Origin: Xenopus tropicalis
Taxonomy: Eukaryota; Chordata; Amphibia; Anura; Pipidae
Assembly: GCF_000004195.4 (NCBI RefSeq)
Contig: NC_030684.2
Location: forward strand, 105,291,929-105,355,928
Length of the DNA stretch: 64,000 nucleotides
Direction: 5' to 3'
In this document: one piece after another, positions 50,274 through 62,904 of the stretch
Layout: each line of letters begins with the position of its first letter
Position numbering within the stretch: position 1 is the stretch's first letter
The notes under the pieces: generated by a model
What the model was told of the DNA's origin: nothing
The model's database searches: none
The model's input: only the letters and a program-made list of their open reading frames with translations
Program-made: the position numbers and the translations under genes

Positions 50274-51307
50274 TTAAATGGTTTTTAATATATGTATCTA
50301 TATCAATTTTGGTTGCTTTGGTACAGCAGCCATCTAAGAAGGCTGCTTTACTGGAGTTAAATTAAATATGGTCTGACTTCACCAATGAAAAGCTGCTTTG
50401 CATATCCAGTGCTCTACTGGAGAGAAGGATCCAAGCTTGTAAATGCTCACTCACTTTGGAAATATTCCTAGCATGCTCACACAGTGTTCTAAATGACATC
50501 TAATATAGTTATCATTTATAGCAAGGTTACATTATAGCATTGAACCCTATGGTAATGTTTCATTACACAACAGAAGCTCTATGGAGTACCCTGTACTTAT
50601 TTAAATCTGCAGATTAAATGAGCATGGCTTGTTGTTAGAATAAATACAACTGCTTCTTGTAACTATTATAGGTTTTAACAATAAGCTGCGGTTGTTTTGT
50701 TGCTGTGCCAACCCTGGGCAGATATCTAACAGCCTGAATATAAGGCTATAGTTGTATGAAAGTGGACAAGTTCATTACAGTGATGGAGGACCTGATTGCT
50801 TCATTACTGTTTACCTTGTGTGTCAACAAGGCCACCCCTCCATCCTGGTGTACTGGATGGTCCTGGATGACTGGCTTGAGAAATCTTTTTACACTGCAGG
50901 GATGTCAAACTGCAATCTGCTAGCTGTTATAAATGGCAACACTCAGCTTACTCCTCCAACCACTATAGATTCCAACAGCTGGAATTAAGTGCTTTAACTC
51001 TTTACAACCCACAACTGCCAAACAATAAAAAAAAAAAAATATACAAAATTTGGGCACAAATTGGTATTTTTTTACCCACAATGCAGAGTTTTTCCAGAAT
51101 TCAGGAGTCATTGCAGGGGCCCACTAAATAGTGTATACTGCAACTTGGTAAATGGAGTGCAATTTGCAACAGAAGTACCTTTGTAAATAGCAAAGTGCAC
51201 AAATGTTAGTGTCTATATAGGTATTACAGTGTATATTTAAGTCTGTATAAAGTCTAGAGGTTGATTAACTATCTTACTTTTTATGAAAAGTAACAATGTG
51301 AACTGCT

Positions 51308-51524
51308 GTCAAAGGGATAGGCTGGTCTACTTTTGGGTGCCCAGACAGAGGAAGGGAAACCTGCCTGATTCATGTCCTCATTTAAACTTCTATCTCGTCG
51401 CTAGGGTAATTTGAACCCTAGTAACCAGATGGCTGCTAAACAAAAAGCTAAATAACTCAAAAACCACAAATACAAAAAGACCAATATTATATTAAAAGAT
51501 AATTTAAAGGTAAATCACCCCTTT
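51308..51524. mobile_element. Truncated T2-like MITE
   Basis: The right half contains cgctagggtaatttgaaccc, tagtaaccagatggctgct and aggtaaatcacccctt, matching the 31.1 kb element's right half. The left half is mostly lost. Confidence 0.55.
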
Positions 51525-52313
51525 GAAAACAGTTTAGGATTTGTGCCTACAAAATGATAATGTTACAAATCCATTTTAAAAAATACACACAACTGACATT
51601 TTTTGCACACACATCAAAAAGATATTTGAGGTATTATTGGATGGAACAATTATTTTAAGCATGGAAAATATTGAATATCTGAATTGTTAATCCCCCCATT
51701 TAATTTGTTTTGGATTTGGAAAGGTGTTAGTAGAGCTGTGTACAAACTCCCACACCAACACACATAGTACATGAATGTAACTGACTGCTGAAAGCAGTCA
51801 AACACATCTGACAAATTGGCACATCTACAAGCTTTAATATATGTGTCAATCTGTTAAAAAAGAAAAGACAATTTGCATGTGGGCATTAACAATTCAGATA
51901 ATTATTTTCCATGCTGGAACTAATTGTTCCATCCAATATTCCCTCTAGAATGGAAAAATTAAATGACAGTTAGGAAAGTATTGTTGCATCGTAAAATAGA
52001 TCAAACTGCTGTAAATCCTTCTGCATTTCCCTGTTCGATCTATAATAAATCTGCCTCATAGTCTATCATTGTTATTTCAATAGCATTTCAAATAATTCAA
52101 CATTTTCTAATTTTGCCAATAAGAAATTCTTCTGCCTTTCAGATCACATTTTGCAAGGTTTGAGCTGGGGAATAAATATCATCTATAATATAATAATCTA
52201 TAATATACCTGTAATATACTTCCTACTGTAAAATAAAAGACAGTTAGTTACAGAGGAGTCAAAGCATTCCATGACCATATAAATGCATGAGGCTGTAGGC
52301 CATGGCTCTCGTG

Positions 52314-52388
52314 TATACAGTAGATAGACAGACAGGCAAACAAACATACATAGATAGACGGGCAAACAAATATACATAGATAGACAGA
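52314..52388. repeat. Degenerate tandem repeat (gatagacaggcaaacaaa)
   Basis: Units related to tagatagacagacaggcaaa and caaacatacata recur about three times. Confidence 0.8.
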
Positions 52389-53319
52389 TTGTTGTGAAAT
52401 TTTATATACTTTAATAGGTTAGATAAGAATATGCAATGTATAGTCAGGCTTAAAAAAAAGTTGTTAAATTTTAATGGTAATGGCTTTGTTACGTTTTTTT
52501 GTTTTGATTCGGCATATAAAATATACATATATCAACCTATGGTCTTACAAAAAAGAGACTAAAAATATTTGAGCCTTCTCACAACATAGCATGGAAACAG
52601 TGATACCACAGGCATTTTTTCCCAGTAAACCCCCACTAAGAGAAAGAGAAAGCAGAAAATCCCCCAGTGGAGTGAGAGTGTTCGGTGCTGCAGTGCTTAA
52701 GAAAGGAAACCTGTCTGTGGCATTTAACAAAGTGAGCTTTGATATCCTCTTAAAAAGCCAAACTGAACAGAACATCAATAATGTAACAGCACTTGGGTAA
52801 AGATCATTTTAATGTGATTTCTGTCTCTGAGAAGCCGAAAGGACTGCAGTATTATACTGGAGCACAAAACTATTTTATTCTCTGTAAGTTATGCTTATTG
52901 TACACTACATTTTAGATATAAAATAATAGAAAAAAAAAAATATATATATATATACAGTAAACTTGTGAGAAGATCAGTACACTGTCACATAAATTATGTT
53001 ATTTTATAAATTATGTTATTTTTATTTTCAGTCACTTTGTATCCCAACGTTTTGGTCCTGAGGTCACTGATACATTGGAAGGCATAGTGATTAAAAATAA
53101 AACAACTCTACAGTTATGTGATGGTGTGCTGATCTTCTCGCAGGTATTTTGATAAAACACCCTATTAAAGTGAGTTTGAGTGCGGACACACAATTGACTT
53201 TATAAATATATATATTGATTTTGCACAAATAAACATGGATATTGTTTGAAGTAAGTCCTGGGAGTGGTGGATTTATCTTTTGCATGTGGTGTTTGGTCAG
53301 TGCCCTCTTTACTATGGTA

Positions 53320-55906
53320 TATATGGAGGAGGCTTCAAAACTAGGTCAAGTTGTTGTTATGGGGGACTTTAATTATCCGGACATTGACTGGAGTAATGGG
53401 GTGGCTAAGTCAGAAAAAGCTAGTAGGTTTGTAAATATGCTAAACGACAACTTTTTATTTCAGGCAGTTCAAGAACCCACTAGGAATGACGCTATTTTGG
53501 ACCTGGTGATTTCTAATAATAATGAACTCATCTCTAACATTTGTGTGGGTGAGCATTTGGGGAACAGTGATCACAACATGGTCTCCTTTGAGATAATGCT
53601 GCAGAGACAGCGCTATAAGGGAGTAACTAATACGCTCAATTTTAGACGTGCAGACTTTGCCAGTATAAGGGCATCTCTGCAATGTGTCAACTGGGAAAGG
53701 CTTTTCATGGGGTTAGACACAGAAGGAAAATGGAACATCTTTAAAACATTGCTTTGTAGGTATACACAACAGTATATCCCCCTTGTAAGCAAGGAGAGGC
53801 ATCGCAAAGCAAAACCTTTATGGCTGAATAAAAGTGTTATTGTCGAGGTTGGTAAGAAAAAACGTGCTTTTAGGGCATTCAAGTTAGCTGGGACAGCAGA
53901 AACTTTCATCAGGTACAAGGAAGCAAATAAAGCATGCAAAAAAGCTATCAAGCAAGCTAAAATAGAAATGGAAAGGGATATTGCTGCTAGGAGTAAAAAG
54001 AATCCTAAATTATTTTTTAATTATGTGAATAGTAAAAAAATGAAGCAAGAAGGGGTGGGAACTTTATTATCACGGGGGGGTAAGTGGGTTGATGAGAATG
54101 GGGAAAAAGCTGAAATTTTGAACTCTTATTTTTCATCTGTCTATACATCTGAGGAGCCAGATAATGAAGGCTTCCCTTGTAATATGCCCAGTTCTAGTAA
54201 TTTAGCTATTGGCGCATGGGTCACTCGGGAGGAAATTCAAAAGAGACTTGAACATGTAAAGGTAAACAAAGGTCCAGGGCCGGATGGGATTCATCCCAGG
54301 GTATTAAATGAGCTGAGTGCTGTGATTGCCAAACCTCTTCACTTAATTTTTCAGGATTCATTGAGGTCTGGCATGGTGCCAAGAGACTGGCGGATTGCTA
54401 ATGTGGTGCCGTTATTTAAAAAGGGATCCCGTTCTCAGCCTGAAAACTATAGGCCTGTTAGTCTGACATCAGTAGTAGGAAAACTTTTGGAAGGGGTAAT
54501 AAGGGATAGGGTACTTGAATACATTGCAGTTCACAATACTATTAGTTTGTGCCAGCATGGTTTTATGCGTAACAGATCTTGCCAGACTAATTTAGTCGCC
54601 TTTTATGAGGAGGTGAGCAGGAACCTCGATGCTGGAATGGCAGTTGATGTCATCTACTTGGACTTTGCTAAAGCGTTTGATACAGTACCTCACAGAAGGT
54701 TAATGATCAAATTAAGGAATATTGGCCTAGAACATAATATTTGTAATTGGATAGAGAACTGGCTGAAGGATAGATTACAAAGAGTGGTTGTAAATGGAAC
54801 ATTTTCTAATTGGACCAGTGTGGTTAGTGGAGTACCGCAGGGGTCAGTCCTTGGGCCTTTGCTTTTTAACTTGTTTATTAATGACCTGGAGGTGGGCATA
54901 GACAGTACTGTTTCTATTTTTGCTGATGACACTAAATTGTGCAAAACTATAAGTTCCATGCAGGATGCTGCCGCTTTGCAGAGCGATTTGACAAAATTAG
55001 ATAACTGGGCAGCAAACTGGAAAATGAGGTTCAATGTTGATAAGTGCAAAGTTATGCACTTTGGTAGAAATAATATAAACGCAAACTATCTACTGAATGG
55101 TAGTGTGTTGGGGGTTTCCTTAATGGAGAAGGATCTAGGGGTTTTTGTTGATAACAAGTTGTCTAATGCCAGGCAGTGTCATTCTGTGGCTACTAAAGCA
55201 AATAAAGTGCTGTCTTGTATAAAAAAGGGCATTGACTCAAGGGATGAGAACATAATTTTGCCCCTTTATAGGTCCCTGGTAAGGCCTCACCTTGAGTATG
55301 CAGTGCAGTTTTGGGCTCCAGTCCTTAAGAAGGATATTAATGAGCTGGAGAGAGTGCAGAGACGTGCAACTAAACTGGTTAAGGGGATGGAAGATTTTAA
55401 CTATGAGGTGAGACTGTCAAGGTTGGGGTTGTTTTCTCTGGAAAAGAGGCGCTTGCGAGGGGACATGATTACTCTGTACAAGTACATTAGAGGGGATTAT
55501 AGGCAGTTGGGGGATGTTCTTTTTTCCCATAAAAACAATCAGCGCACCAGAGGTCACCCCTTTAGATTAGAGGAAAGGAGCTTCCATTTGAAGCAGCGTA
55601 GGTGGTTTTTCACGGTGAGGGCAGTGAGGTTATGGAATGCCCTTCCTAGTGATGTGGTAATGGCAGATTCTGTTAATGCCTTTAAGAGGGGCCTGGATGA
55701 GTTCTTGATCAATCAGAATATCCAAGGCTATTGTGATACTAATATCTACAGTTAGTACTAGTGGTTGTATATATAGTGTATGTATGTGAGTGTATAGATT
55801 GGTAGGTGTGGGTTAAATGTGCTGGGTTTACTTGGATGGGTTGAACTTGATGGACACTGGTCTTTTTTCAACCCTATGTAACTATGTAACTATGTAACTA
55901 TATATA
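53320..55906 (+). mobile_element. CR1-type LINE, 5'-truncated
   Basis: A non-LTR retrotransposon copy containing the C-terminal part of the endonuclease, the whole reverse transcriptase and the 3' end. The 3' UTR is short and includes gggttgaacttgatggac and ttttttcaaccc, then a tail of tatgtaac repeats (about 55877-55903). This matches the CR1 arrangement of a hairpin-like 3' end with an octamer tail and no poly(A). The 5' end is missing: recognisable endonuclease sequence starts near 53323, directly joined to unrelated repeat-like DNA. First ORF and most of the endonuclease are absent, as is usual for CR1 insertions. Confidence 0.9.
53323..55755 (+). pseudogene. CR1 ORF2 fragment: partial endonuclease and complete reverse transcriptase
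   Basis: About 810 codons with no stop or frameshift. Residues here are counted from the chance ATG at 53242. The endonuclease remnant shows the catalytic motif GDFNYPDIDW (41-50) and the terminal SDHNMVSF (109-116). The reverse transcriptase shows GPGPDGIHPRVL (344-355), NYRPVSLTSVVGKLLE (402-417), DFAKAFD (474-480), VPQGSVLGPLLF (531-542) and the catalytic FADD box (560-563). A long C-terminal region ends in the CR1-like RLWNALPSDVV. The polymerase looks intact, but the N-terminal endonuclease residues are missing, so this copy cannot move by itself. The codons from 53242 to about 53320 are not part of the element; the frame runs into it by chance. Confidence 0.9.
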
Positions 55907-56186
55907 TATTTATGCAATTAACTAATCAAATCTTTATTTTATTTAAAAAAAAAAAGGCCTCCCATAAACTGACAATAAGCCAAAGCACCCTCATTATCAG
56001 TCACACAGTAGTGACACGTACAAATGCAACAATGCAAAATGTTAAAAACTAAAGTATCCTGGTACTATTTTTAATATAATATACTACAGTTCAGTGTGGT
56101 TAATATCATATTTATCAAACAAATTATTAACCAGTTATAGGCCACTGCATAAAACAAAGGCAAAAAGCCATGATAATGCTTATCTA

Positions 56187-56407
56187 CAGGTGCACTAAGC
56201 AGCACGGCTGGCACCCTAAGCACTATATCCTCCTGCAAATGCACAGATTAGTTACTAAGGGGAAGGAGGTAAACTACTTGCAGCTGGTGGGTGGACAAGG
56301 GCCCGGACCAGGCGTATGCTACAGAAGAGGTGCGTACCTAGCAACACCCCCTCAATCATTGCGCCCTAGGCACGTATCGCTTCTGCTTACTCCTAGTTCC
56401 GGCCCTG
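56187..56407. mobile_element. hAT-like MITE
   Basis: Starts CAGGTGCACTAAG and ends GTTCCGGCCCTG. It is flanked by cttatcta (56179-56186) and cttatcca (56408-56415), an 8-bp duplication with one mismatch. Contains no transposase. Confidence 0.7.
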
Positions 56408-56415
56408 CTTATCCA

Positions 56416-58342
56416 ACAAAGTGGCCATATATTATGGTTTATAGAATAGTGATTCTATCACTTGTGATCATGGAGTTGTTTTAGGCAGTGATTTGTTGGA
56501 ACAGAGCTCAGCTAGTACTCAACAACCTTTTGTCAGGTTTTTTGGCTATTAGCAGCAAAAGAACTAATGCAGGAATTTTTTGTTCAACAGAGATTGCCGG
56601 GCATACCACCCTGCTGCTATAGTTCATATCACCCAGTAAACTGCACAAGCCGCAGGAGGTGACAAAGAAACAAACTTTAGACCTTTGAATAAAGATTTGG
56701 AGTGCTTAATTATACAGCTATATAATTATAGTGTTTAATGTGTTTGAGTGACTTTTTGGGAGTTTTATTTCACAGGGGAATTCCCAGAAATCCCAGTCAT
56801 GAAACATGGCAGGTCTGCTGTGGATTTTGTTGTGTATGGACAGCCTAAGATGACCACAAGAAACAGATTTTGAATGATGTACCCAGCAATCAGTACAACG
56901 TTTTTATACAAAATAATTAACTACAGTATACAGTATGCTGTACCTTCTAAACTGCCTTGATGGAAGCTTTATTTCCTGCAGACAAGCAAAATACTTCTTC
57001 CCATGTACTTATTCCTTCTGGCTGTAATAATGCGACATAGGCAATGTATGAAAGGTTGTTAACGTAAATAATGTTACCTATTTTAGCAGTTGCATTCACT
57101 GCATTATTTATGTGCTATTAGCTTTGAGAGGCTTTCTACATATGTCTCTGACATATTTCTTACGTTATTTGCACTTTAGTGATGACAAATTCCGCAAAGA
57201 GTCACTACTAAATGTGCAAATGATTAAAACTCAGATATTAAAACTGACAAAAGCATCATTAATGTGAGAAAGGCATGTTGGTAAGAGGGATCATTTGCCA
57301 CTTTTTCTGTACATTTATATAAATATGGAACACTTGGCGATCTTGTACATTTCATATGCTGCTTTTAAATCACGAGGGCACATTTAGTGTGAAAATAGAG
57401 CCTGCAACAGTTCCCCCACTCTCACATTTAGGGACACATTTATGTGAACTCTTCAGCACCAACTATATGGACCTGGGTGCAACATGGAACGAATTTCAGT
57501 CATAAAATGCATGCTCATGAGTTTCCATGTTGAATTCCACTCCATGTCTCTATACCAAGACTGATGCAGCTCCTTGTAGTAGGTGCAGACACAGAATCCA
57601 GCATATAAAGGATCAGCTGATTCTCAACTTGCATCTATTTGCAGACTAAGAATCACCCCTATCTGGCATTAGCGTAAGGTCCCTATCACACTAAGGCCAG
57701 TTAGAGTAGGACTGGATAAATATCTGGGGCTGGATTAACATCTGGGAAACTGCAGCACCCAGAAGAAACCCATGCTAAAAACATACAAACTCCATCATAT
57801 AGTGCCCTATATGAAATCAAACCCAGAACCCCAGCAACAATATTAACAGCTGCACCATAAAAAAAGACCAATCATGCATCGTCTACAAGAGAACTTCCAT
57901 TTATCTTCCAATAGTCTGTTTGTGGTTAAAGAAAAGACTACTACTGTATTTTCTCTAGCAAGAGACAGGCAACTAAAATAGCCTACTTAGGAGTAGCTTC
58001 CAGGAAGCTTGTTGTCTTATATGATTAAAGAAAAATCAATTAAGGCTATTAAAAATCATCATTTAGAAATATGATACATGATTCTGGACTCCCTTAAAAA
58101 GTCAGTTCATCAAAGGCAAATATAACTGTTTCCATTTATCCTGGAAATGTGCCCTGCAGTGTGAATCCATTCCGAATGTGAGTAAATAAACAGTAGAAAT
58201 TCTCCCAAAGGGAGTTATCCTACACTTCCAGGTTAGGGCTGACTCTGAAATAATCAGATTCAGTCTTCCCATGCTTTCTGAACAGGCTGCTCCTATGGAA
58301 ACAAACTGAGATCAGCATGTAAGAAATTGCATTGGGCTGCCT
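56416..58342. other. No gene seen outside the SINE
   Basis: Unassigned AT-rich DNA apart from the SINE at 57715-57868. Confidence 0.55.
57715..57868 (-). mobile_element. tRNA-derived SINE, truncated
   Basis: Minus strand shows ggtgcagctgttaatattgt, ggtttgatttc as a B-box-like site and gggcactatatgatggagtt, parallel to the 27.6 kb copy. The 3' part is lost. Confidence 0.6.
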
Positions 58343-58346
58343 TTAA

Positions 58347-58750
58347 AGGAACAGTAACACCAAAAAATTAAAGTGTATATAAGTAACACCAATATAATGT
58401 ACTGTTGCCCTGCGTTGCCACAACTGGTGTGTTTGCCTCAGAAAGACTACTATAGTTTATATAAATAAGCTGCTGTGTAGCCATGGGGGCAGCCATTCAA
58501 AGGAGAAAAGGCACAGGTTACTTAGCAGATAACAGATAAACCCCCATTATATGGGGCTTATCTACTAGTTATCTGCTATGTAACCTGTGCCTTTTCTCCT
58601 TTTTTCCAGCTTGAATGGCTGCCCCCATGGCTACACAGCAGCTTATTTATATAGTAGCTTTTCTGTAACAAAAACACCAGTTTTTTGCAGAGCAATAGCA
58701 CATATTTTAATTACTTTAAAACACTTTAATTTTTTGATGTTACTGTTCCT
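58347..58750. mobile_element. T2/Kolobok-like MITE forming a long hairpin
   Basis: 404 bp between TTAA sites (58343-58346 and 58751-58754). Ends AGGAACAGTAACACCAAAAA and inverse. Inverted pairing continues almost to the centre: aagctgctgtgtagccatgg pairs with ccatggctacacagcagctt, and gaaaaggcacaggttac with gtaacctgtgccttttc. The whole element would fold as one hairpin. Confidence 0.88.
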
Positions 58751-58754
58751 TTAA

Positions 58755-61498
58755 TGGTGCCTCATGTGCTGTCACCAATTCTCTTTTGCTTTGCTCCTTT
58801 ATGTTTGAAATTTGATTTCATCTGTTTGTTTGAATACAATGGCTAGATTTTTGTAGATTTCTTTGCAGCTTTCCTCTTGTTCAGCACCTCACCTAGTTTT
58901 TAGTCCACTGTTAGAGTACTATCATGACCACTATGGGAAAAAATCATGCCTATTCTAGAATTAGAGCAGAAGTATGGGGCTATGCAGATATTTCATTGCA
59001 GGACTTAGCTTAGTGGCCATCACTCAGCCTTATGGATCCTTCTTAATTAGCTAGTTTATTGTTTGTGTTAAATAATGACCATACATTTCCGCATTAGACA
59101 ATGCCTAACAGAAATTTGTAAAATGTTCTCTTTTATGAGACCCTCCTAATGTACAGGCAGAGGGTAGAGGTAACTGAAATGATGTATTACTGCATATGCT
59201 GTCATGATTAGCAGTTGGGTATAACCAGACCAGACACCATATGCTGAAGCAGTACAGTTACCACTTATTGTGGGTGGCAGCAGACAAGACAGTGTCCAAT
59301 AAATGGAGGTCAGAACCAGGAATAGCAGAATAGAAAAGGGGTCTCAGGAACACAGAAGGAACCATCCTGGAACTTAGGTACAGGACAGGAATTAAGCAGG
59401 GACTTAGGGACAAGACAGAAACCAGGTAGAGATTCAGAAACAGGGCAGGGGGTATTCAAGATAGAAGCAGAGACTTCTGGAAAGAAGCAGCTGGCTGGAT
59501 CCAGGTCTGTCTGGGCTTCAAAATAGGCCCTGGCATTTCAGCTACACAGAGGCCCAAAAAGCCCTGTCAGGCCAATAAATAGTTACTGTCTATGGAATCT
59601 TACAGCAGCCCCTCTGTGAGATTGGAGGTGAAGACTGGAAAGAAAGGGTAAGTATCAAATGATTATCTGGATTACTAGTAACACTGAGCACCAAAAGCCT
59701 CCAGTGGCTCAGGAAGTAGAGGGGCCATTTAGCTGAGAGGCACAGCATAAAAGAAGCATAGTAGCAGACATGTTTATTTTATTTAAAAGTGCTGGGCTGC
59801 AGGGTAACATTGTGGTCAAAGTATCTTGTGCTTTACTTTACCTGTGTGGGTAAATCCCAATAAGGGGCACAATGAGGATTATACTTTTTTCACATTTCAG
59901 CAACTGTTCCTCTGTAAAAGTATTCTGTAAAAATATTCTACTGCACTAGAGTTATACCAGTCTCAGTGTCATCATCTTTTTATTAGAGCAGATCTGACAG
60001 ATCCTACATTATTTCTAGCTGTCATTATGTTAACTGCAAAGATAGAAAATATTCTATTTGCCTTGGGCACATCTTCTCTGTCTGATGATACAAAGTAACA
60101 GAAAGACGGGTGCAGCAGAACTGCAGACTAGAAAATTGACTGTGGATATGTGCAAGCTTTGTGTGCTTTTATCTATCTAATCATCTATCTATATGTGTGT
60201 ATTTGTGAGTGCATTTGTGTGCTTGTATATGAGCATATATGTGCATGTATGGGTGTATGTATGTTAGTGTATATGTGCATGTATATATGTATGTAATTAA
60301 ATGTACATTTTGATCTGACAAAAAGCAAGCTGAAAACATACAGGCAATTCCTTTACTTCTGGTTAGGACCTTCAGTTTAAAGTAGCAGCTGCATAATTGT
60401 ACTCTTTTAATTAAAAGTTGGACTACTTTATTATTGTGCACACTTGCTATTTTTGGCCAGGGGCTAAGCAGAACTAAGTTGTCACATCCCACCCTTCAAC
60501 CCAATTCTAGACATACAATGGCAATATATAACTTTTGCTGTGTAGTATTGGCGCATTTTTTTGTAACAAAAGTTTTTGCTTACTTCTACATCTGTTTGCA
60601 TCTAAAGAATAATGGATAAACATAATCTACTTTTCAAATTCAGTCAGTATATCACACAGTATCAGTGGTCATAATACACTGGCCAGCATACAATACATTA
60701 CATAGGCAGGGATCTGTCAAGCTGTCAGTTATATTATTTCCAGTGAGACCAGAAACAGCTGTCTGATGGGCTATAAAGATAATACAGTGCATTAAATGTA
60801 ATTTGTGTATAGGATTCCCGAACGGGCCACAATACTGAACAAGTGGCTTTGTGTATAATATTGTTAGACATACTAAACCCAGTTTTATACTGATCATATG
60901 GAGTTTTTCTGAAGACATTTAGCAGGTCCACTGGCAAAGGATGAAGATGATAACTGGACCCTACCTTGAACAAACATTTTTCCAAACTTAGACAGTGGTG
61001 CTTATAGGTAGGTGACCAAGGTAGGCAGGAAGAAAAACAGGTTTCCTGGACTTCAGCAAGGTTTGAGAAGAAAGCAAAGCAAGAGCAAGGCCTGACTGGA
61101 AAAAGGTCTCGGTGCCAGTGATAGATGATCAAATACAAGCTATTTACTCAAAGTCATTGAAGAGGGCAAAAGTGTGTGTTGAAAAAACTTAAATTCAAAC
61201 TCAAACATTAATATACAAATATGAATAATACCCAAATATTTGTTCTTTTCAAATCTGAAAGTGGAGTTCAAAAATGCATTTATAAATATCACTTGATCCC
61301 CTTTGCTTTTTAACTTTTCTTTGATGCAACACTTGATTTGCTGTGGCCTTCAGTGATGTTATGATGACCAAGTGGTACTGCCATCAGGAAGTGCCCTTAC
61401 TATAAATCAGCCATCAGTTTATGATGGTTCTTGGCATGAGACTCATAATTCACTATCAACAACCTCCCTCACAGAGAAATCACGTTTAGTATGATATA
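58755..61498. other. No gene seen
   Basis: Non-coding DNA. 59270-59470 has loosely repeated aacaggg/acaggacagg/gggacttaggga motifs that could derive from a retroelement, but no end or domain is visible. Confidence 0.5.
60170..60300. repeat. TG/TA-rich low-complexity stretch
   Basis: Degenerate repeats of tatgtgtgtatgtg type with some atgtatg and gtgcatg units. Confidence 0.8.
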
Positions 61499-61500
61499 TA

Positions 61501-61710
61501 CAGTGGAGGAAATAATTATTTGACCCCTCACTGATTTTGTAAGTTTGTCCAATGACAAAGAAATGAAAAGTCTCAGAACAGTATCATTTCAATGGTAGGT
61601 TTATTTTAACAGTGGCAGATAGCACATCAAAAGGAAAATCGAAAAAATAACTTTAAATAAAAGATAGCAACTGATTTGCATTTCATTGAGTGAAATAAGT
61701 TTTTGAACCC
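61501..61710 (+). repeat. Left terminal inverted repeat of the Tc1 element
   Basis: 210 bp, identical in reverse complement to the right repeat. Long repeats of this size usually carry two transposase-binding sites each, one near the tip and one near the inner end. Confidence 0.95.
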
Positions 61711-61865
61711 CTACCAACCATTAAGAGTTCTGGCTCCCACAGAGTGGTTAGACACTTCTACTCAATTAGTCAACCTCATTAAGGGCACCTGTCTTAACTA
61801 GTCACCTGTATAAAAGACACCTGTCCACAGAATCAATCAATCAAGCAGACTCCAAACTCTCCAAC

Positions 61866-62888
61866 ATGGGAAAGACCAAAGAGCTGTCCAAGGATGTCAG
61901 AGACAAAATTGTAGACCTGCACAAGGCTGGAATGGGCTACAAAACCATTAGCAAGAAGCTGGGAGAGAAGGTGACAACTGTTGGTGCGATTGTTCGAAAA
62001 TGGAAGGAGAACAAAATGACCATCAATCGACCTCGCTCTGGGGCTCCACGCAAGATCTCACCTCGTGGGGTGTCAATGATTCTGAGAAAGGTGAAAAAGC
62101 ATCCTAGAACTACACGGGAGGAGTTAGTTAATGACCTCAAATTAGCAGGGACCACTGTCACCAAGAAAACCATTGGAAACACATTACACCACAATGGATT
62201 AAAATCCTGCAGGGCTCGCAAGGTCCCCCTGCTCAAGAAGGCACATGTGCAGGCCCGTCTGAAGTTTGCCAATGAACACCTGAATGATTCTGTGAGTGAC
62301 TGGGAGAAGGTGCTGTGGTCTGATGAGACCAAAATAGAGCTCTTTGGCATTAACTCAACTCGCTGTGTTTGGAGGAAGAAAAATGCTGCCTATGACCCCC
62401 AAAACACCATCCCCACCGTCAAGCATGGGGGTGGAAACATTTTGCTTTGGGGGTGTTTTTCTGCTAAGGGCACAGGACAACTTATTCGCATTAACGGGAA
62501 AATGGACGGAGCCATGTATCGTGAAATCCTGAACGACAACCTCCTTCCCTCTGCCAGGAAACTGAAAATGGGTCGTGGATGGGTGTTCCAGCACGACAAT
62601 GCCCCAAAACATACAGCAAAGGCAACAAAGGAGTGGCTCAAGAAGAAGCACATTAAGGTCATGGAGTGGCCTAGTCAGTCTCCGGACCTTAATCCAATAG
62701 AAAACCTATGGAGGGAGCTCAAGCTCAGAGTTGCACAGAGACAGCCTCGAAACCTTAGGGATTTAGAGATGATCTGCAAAGAGGAGTGGACCAACATTCC
62801 TCCTAAAATGTGCGCAAACTTGGTCATCAATTACAAGAAATGTTTGACCTCTGTGCTTGCAAACAAGGGTTTTTCCACTAAGTATTAA
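61866..62888 (+). CDS. Tc1-type transposase, 340 aa, full length
   Basis: Cut-and-paste transposase that binds the element's terminal inverted repeats and inserts at TA. The length of 340 residues equals that of functional Tc1-type enzymes such as Sleeping Beauty. The N-terminal paired-like DNA-binding region has two helix-turn-helix parts (about 1-50 and 68-115) linked by a GRPR-like basic motif, [10 protein letters not shown] (54-63). Basic residues near 97-120 could form a nuclear localisation signal. The DDE domain shows D153 (LWSDETK), the glycine-rich box [14 protein letters not shown] (187-200), D244 ([10 protein letters not shown]) and E279 ([11 protein letters not shown]). Spacing between the second D and E is 34 residues, the DD34E signature. 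No stop or frameshift interrupts it. The first ATG lies shortly inside the left inverted repeat. All catalytic residues are present, so activity is plausible but unproven. Confidence 0.96.
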   Translation: MGKTKELSKDVRDKIVDLHKAGMGYKTISKKLGEKVTTVGAIVRKWKENKMTINRPRSGAPRKISPRGVSMILRKVKKHPRTTREELVNDLKLAGTTVTKKTIGNTLHHNGLKSCRARKVPLLKKAHVQARLKFANEHLNDSVSDWEKVLWSDETKIELFGINSTRCVWRKKNAAYDPQNTIPTVKHGGGNILLWGCFSAKGTGQLIRINGKMDGAMYREILNDNLLPSARKLKMGRGWVFQHDNAPKHTAKATKEWLKKKHIKVMEWPSQSPDLNPIENLWRELKLRVAQRQPRNLRDLEMICKEEWTNIPPKMCANLVINYKKCLTSVLANKGFSTKY

Positions 62889-62904
62889 GTCTTTTTTTGT
62901 TAGA

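Larger units (their letters stand above)
50278..53319. other. No gene seen; AT-rich DNA with repeat pieces
   Basis: Besides the truncated T2-like copy and the tandem repeat at 52314, tatccaacgttttggtcctg-like sequence (53040-53060) and ctgggagtggtggatttatc (53258-53277) look like dispersed frog repeats. The second lies immediately before the LINE truncation point. Confidence 0.45.

Noticed and set aside
53242..53322. ATG at 53242 as the real start of the LINE protein
   Set aside because: The first 27 codons do not resemble a CR1 endonuclease; homology starts at MEEASKLG, so the frame is a chance fusion at the truncation point.
61937..62662. Antisense frames inside the Tc1 transposase
   Set aside because: Shadows of the real gene in other frames.
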